DNA of 64,000 nucleotides from Prevotella merdae (lineage in GTDB: Bacteria; Bacteroidota; Bacteroidia; Bacteroidales; Bacteroidaceae), in the NCBI RefSeq assembly GCF_900290275.1, contig NZ_LT985323.1, positions 1,516,322 through 1,580,321 of the forward strand, given 5' to 3'. Position 1 is the stretch's first letter; the number at the start of each line of letters is the position of its first letter. Shown here piece by piece: positions 61,270 through 64,000 of this stretch. Below the pieces are notes generated by a model that was not told the origin of the DNA, made no database searches, and was given only the letters and a program-made list of their open reading frames with translations. Both the position numbers and the translations under genes were made by a program.

Positions 61270-62655
61270 ATGAAATTAAACAAGATATTTCTTTTCGCAT
61301 CTGCATCCTTGCTGATGACCAGTTGCGGATTATACAACAAGTACGAGCGTCCTGAGGTCAACGCCAAGGGCATTGTGCGTGATGTTCAGAGCACCACCGA
61401 CACACTTGCCGTGGCCGACACAGCAAGCTTTGGCAATCTGCCTTGGCGTGAGGTGTTCACCGACCCACAGCTTCAGTCGCTCATCGAGACAGGTCTGGCC
61501 AACAATACCAACCTGCTCAATGCTGCTCTCAACGTTAAGATGGTTGAGGACCAACTTATGATTGCCAAGTTGGCTTTCGTTCCTGGTTTCACTTTCTCTC
61601 CGCAGGGAACTGTGGCTTCTTGGGATGGCAATAAAGCTACAAAGACCTATTCATTGCCAGTTACAGCATCTTGGAGTGTCGACCTCTTTGGCAATCTTCT
61701 TAATGTGAAGCGTTCTGCCCAGATGGCTCTCCTTGCAACTAAGGACTATCAGCAGGTGGTGCAGACAAAGGTGATTTCAAACATCGCCAATATGTACTAC
61801 ACTCTGCTTATGCTCGACAAGCAGCTTCAAGTGGTGAATGATATGAGCAAGCTCGTGGAAGAGACTTGGAATATCATGAAGATTCAGAAGGAGCTTGGAC
61901 GTGTGAAGGAGACATCTGTGCAGAGTGCTGAGGCTAACCTCTATTCTGTTCAGGCTCAGGCAGCCGACCTCAAGCGTCAGATTCGCGAGACAGAAAACTC
62001 GCTCTCGCTTTTGCTCGGTCAGCAGGCACAGACTATCAAGCGTGGAACATTCGAGGGACAGTCGCTTCCTTCAAAGTTCTCTACAGGTATAGGCTTGCAG
62101 CTTCTCAACAACCGTCCTGACGTTCACTATGCCGAGATGTCGCTCGCTCAGTGCTTCTATGATGTAAATACAGCTCGCTCAAAGTTCTATCCTAACATCA
62201 CAATCTCTGGCACTGGTGCCTTCACCAATTCTGGTGGCGGTGGCATTGTCAATCCAGGCAAGTGGCTTCTTTCGGCTGTAGGCTCACTCACACAGCCTAT
62301 CTTTGCCCATGGACAGATTGTTGCAGGCCTTAAGGTTGCCAAGGCTAAGCAAGAGCAGGCTTACAACACATGGCAGAATGCTGTGTTGTCGGCAGGTTCT
62401 GAGGTGAGCAACGCCCTTGTTCTCTACAACTCGTCTGACGAGAAGTCGAAGCTTGAGGAAAAGCAGGTGGAGAGCTTGAAGAAGAATGTGGAGTACAACA
62501 AGATGTTGTTCAACGATGGTTCTGCCACATATCTTGAGGTAATCACCGCTCAACAGAGTCTTCTCAATGCCGAGCTGTCGAAGGTAGCAGACGACTTCTA
62601 CAAGATGCAGGCTGTGGTAAACCTCTACTACGCTTTGGGCGGAGGAAGATATTAA
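61270..62655 (+). CDS. Outer-membrane efflux factor (TolC/OprM/NodT-like), lipoprotein
   Basis: This 461-residue protein has a lipobox (MTSC, Cys19) and the OprM/NodT pattern: NLPWREVFTDPQLQSLIETG, LKRQIRETENSLSLLLG, QLLNNRPDVHYAEMSLAQC, FYPNITISGTGAFTN, VGSLTQPIFAHGQIVAGLKV and VEYNKMLFNDGSATYLEVIT. It should form the trimeric outer-membrane channel and periplasmic tunnel for the pump. It is the third gene of the operon. A simple-repeat hairpin then precedes lpxA. Confidence 0.95.
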   Translation: MKLNKIFLFASASLLMTSCGLYNKYERPEVNAKGIVRDVQSTTDTLAVADTASFGNLPWREVFTDPQLQSLIETGLANNTNLLNAALNVKMVEDQLMIAKLAFVPGFTFSPQGTVASWDGNKATKTYSLPVTASWSVDLFGNLLNVKRSAQMALLATKDYQQVVQTKVISNIANMYYTLLMLDKQLQVVNDMSKLVEETWNIMKIQKELGRVKETSVQSAEANLYSVQAQAADLKRQIRETENSLSLLLGQQAQTIKRGTFEGQSLPSKFSTGIGLQLLNNRPDVHYAEMSLAQCFYDVNTARSKFYPNITISGTGAFTNSGGGGIVNPGKWLLSAVGSLTQPIFAHGQIVAGLKVAKAKQEQAYNTWQNAVLSAGSEVSNALVLYNSSDEKSKLEEKQVESLKKNVEYNKMLFNDGSATYLEVITAQQSLLNAELSKVADDFYKMQAVVNLYYALGGGRY

Positions 62656-62794
62656 AAAGTGAAGAGTGAAAAACGAAGAGTGAAGAATCCATATGTGACA
62701 CAAAGCAATTGGATTTTCTCTTTTCCCCTTTCCACTTATACAATTGGATACTTCACTCTTCACTCTTAGTTCTTAACTTTCAAAATTCAAAATT
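62656..62794 (+). repeat. Simple-repeat hairpin between efflux operon and lpxA
   Basis: GTGAAGAGTGAAAAACGAAG... (62659-62689) is the inverted counterpart of TTGGATACTTCACTCTTCAC... (62743-62769). It belongs to the family of GAAGAGTGAAGAATCCA-type repeats seen in the accessory region (27450-27590, 28755-28800, 29040-29150, 29455-29555). It ends with TTCAAAATTCAAAATT just before the lpxA start. Confidence 0.75.
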
Positions 62795-63568
62795 ATGATT
62801 AGTGATAAAGCATATATAGCTCCTGGCGCAAAGATTGGCAACAATGTGACAATCTATCCGTTTGCCTACATCGAGGACGACGTTGTCATTGGCGACGACT
62901 GCGTAATCTTTCCTTACGTCAGCATAATGCGTGGCACACATATGGGCCGTGGCAACAAGGTGTATCAGAACACTGTGCTTGGTGCAGAGCCGCAGGACTT
63001 CAACTATAATGGTGCGGAGACTCGTCTTGTTATCGGCGACGAGAATATCTTCCGCGAGAATGTTGTAGTCAACCGTGCTACATTCGCCGAGGGTGAGACA
63101 CGTATAGGCAACCGCAACTTCTTCATGGAGGGTGTTCATATCTCTCATGATACTAAGGTAGACGACTACGTCACCTTCGGTTATGGTACTAAGATTGCTG
63201 GTGACTGCGAGATTCACAGTGCAGCCATATTCTCATCTGGTGTTATCGTCAATGCCAATGTGCGCATTGGTGGTGCCTCTATGGTTACCAGTGGTGTGCG
63301 CATCTCCAAGGATGTGCCTCCGTTCATCGTGGCTACCGACAACCCTGTGCGTTATGGTGGCGTGAACGAGACTCTCCTGAAGTCATCCAATACTTCAGAA
63401 AAAGTCATCAGCCATATTGCCAATGCCTATCGTCTTGTGTTCCATGGTCAGACCAGCGTGTTCGATGCTATCAACCAGATTAAGGAGCAGGTGCCCGAAG
63501 GCAAGGAAATCAGCGCTATCGTCAAGTTTCTTGAGGGCAGCCAGATTGGTATCATCAGCAAATTGTAA
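62795..63568 (+). CDS. lpxA: UDP-N-acetylglucosamine acyltransferase
   Basis: This 257-residue enzyme moves a hydroxyacyl chain from ACP to UDP-GlcNAc, the first step of lipid A synthesis. It has the left-handed beta-helix of hexapeptide units (AYIAPGAKIGNNVTIYPFAY, VVIGDDCVIFPYVS, VIGDENIFRENVVVN) and the catalytic His near 118 (GVHISHDTKV, corresponding to His125 in E. coli). A C-terminal helical part (about 190-257) includes SSNTSEKVISHIANAYRLVF. The length is normal. Here it is separate from lpxD, lpxC and fabZ. Confidence 0.93.
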   Translation: MISDKAYIAPGAKIGNNVTIYPFAYIEDDVVIGDDCVIFPYVSIMRGTHMGRGNKVYQNTVLGAEPQDFNYNGAETRLVIGDENIFRENVVVNRATFAEGETRIGNRNFFMEGVHISHDTKVDDYVTFGYGTKIAGDCEIHSAAIFSSGVIVNANVRIGGASMVTSGVRISKDVPPFIVATDNPVRYGGVNETLLKSSNTSEKVISHIANAYRLVFHGQTSVFDAINQIKEQVPEGKEISAIVKFLEGSQIGIISKL

Positions 63569-63620
63569 AACAGATATTTCATACCTTTTATATATTAGTG
63601 TTGTTATTTCAATAAGTAAG

Positions 63621-63651
63621 CGGCAGGGTAGACGAGAGGTCTGCCCTGCCG
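63621..63651 (+). terminator. lpxA terminator-like hairpin
   Basis: CGGCAGGGTAGAC pairs with GTCTGCCCTGCCG (13 pairs, one G-U) around loop GAGAG, about 50 bp after the stop codon. The following TTGTTGGATT is only weakly T-rich. Confidence 0.8.
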
Positions 63652-63782
63652 TTGTTGGATTAATAGAATTGCATTGTTAAAATATGTCCAAACGAAATAT
63701 TTATTATTTAAAAGATTTTATATTTAAATAATATTTTGTAGCTTTGCCAATAAATAGTCAATATATACAAACTATATCTCTA

Positions 63783-63866
63783 TTCCGTGACACCGAATGT
63801 CCGTTCCGTGACACTGAATGTCCGTTCCGTGTCACCGAATGGCTGTTCCGTGTCCCCGGACGGACA
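63783..63866. repeat. Four 21-bp tandem repeats
   Basis: Units starting TTCCGTGACACCGAATGTCC at 63783, 63804, 63825 and 63846 with growing divergence; the last is shorter in similarity (TTCCGTGTCCCCGGACGGAC). Confidence 0.9.
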
Positions 63867-63891
63867 TTTTAAATGTGGTTTAACGATTTTA

Positions 63892-63992
63892 GTTGACCAC
63901 TCTAAGTATTATTGATAATACAAGTTGACTCAGTTATTACTTATTTATAATTCACGTTGACTTATTTAATTTTAGTCATACTTATAGTTGAC
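63892..63992. repeat. GTTGAC motif at 31-32-bp spacing
   Basis: GTTGAC starts at 63892, 63924, 63956 and 63987, spacings 32, 32 and 31 bp, with AT-rich spacers that differ in sequence. The spacing is three helical turns. The array may continue beyond the window. Confidence 0.7.
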
Positions 63993-64000
63993 TACTTATG

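Larger units (their letters stand above)
63652..64000. other. 349-bp non-coding right end with tandem and spaced repeats
   Basis: No gene is seen. The stretch contains four 21-bp units at 63783-63866 and a GTTGAC motif repeated every 31-32 bp to the edge (next entries). The rest is AT-rich. Confidence 0.65.

Noticed and set aside
63892..64000. CRISPR array
   Set aside because: The conserved part is only 6-7 bp and spacers are AT-rich and imperfect; no cas genes are seen.
1..64000. tRNA or rRNA genes
   Set aside because: No rRNA conserved segments or clover-leaf patterns were recognised by eye; a tRNA could be missed without a covariance scan.

Overview
The window looks like a chromosome segment of a Prevotella-like member of the Bacteroidales. 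Supporting signs are promoters of the Bacteroidetes type (TTTG, a 19-20 bp spacer, then TAnnTTTG), almost no Shine-Dalgarno sequences, BACON and HU-HIG type domains, lipoproteins with short N-terminal lipoboxes, a C10 (streptopain/interpain-like) protease, an AsnA-type asparagine synthetase, and secreted proteins ending in short basic tails like those of Bacteroidetes secretion substrates. No rRNA or tRNA gene was recognised.

Bases 1-24927 form one very long co-directional (+) block built around eukaryote-like protein phosphorylation. It holds four Ser/Thr kinases (the first cut by the window edge), three PP2C phosphatases, three FHA domains (two stand-alone, one fused to a kinase), a sigma-70 family factor overlapping an Asp-rich repeat protein, and membrane or secreted proteins with WG repeats, a beta-barrel, a BACON domain, a DUF805 domain, a metalloprotease domain and several folds I do not recognise. 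Kinase, phosphatase and FHA genes alternate with envelope proteins, and most signalling proteins have one transmembrane helix with a long extracytoplasmic part. The most striking is a 1253-residue kinase with about 21 YD-like repeats. I read this as an envelope-sensing phospho-signalling island with its own sigma factor. It is the main candidate for an undescribed system here. A bidirectional terminator ends it against asnA.

Bases 26298-37510 are an accessory region, mostly on the minus strand: phage-type amidase, HU-like protein, DUF4248 protein, CHC2/toprim primase-like protein, DUF3987 ATPase, small ORFan genes, a complete IS1182-type element with a 9-bp target duplication, and an Rpn-type nuclease gene. 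The long non-coding gaps are packed with palindromes, tandem repeats and simple-sequence repeats, some of which have run into the primase-like reading frame. Bases 37642-43829 are a minus-strand operon for a C10 cysteine protease and secreted or lipoprotein companions, closed by a strong terminator.

Bases 44012-63568 are mainly housekeeping and transport: a histidine kinase/response regulator pair, divergent dxs, trkA-trkH (4-bp overlap), manA, a secreted C1 peptidase, a DUF5020 outer-membrane protein beside an AzgA-type purine permease, an RND efflux operon (adaptor, pump, outer-membrane factor) and lpxA. Each junction from the adaptor gene to lpxA contains a long imperfect hairpin. The last ~430 bases hold an lpxA terminator-like hairpin, a 21-bp tandem repeat and a regularly spaced GTTGAC motif that may continue beyond the edge.
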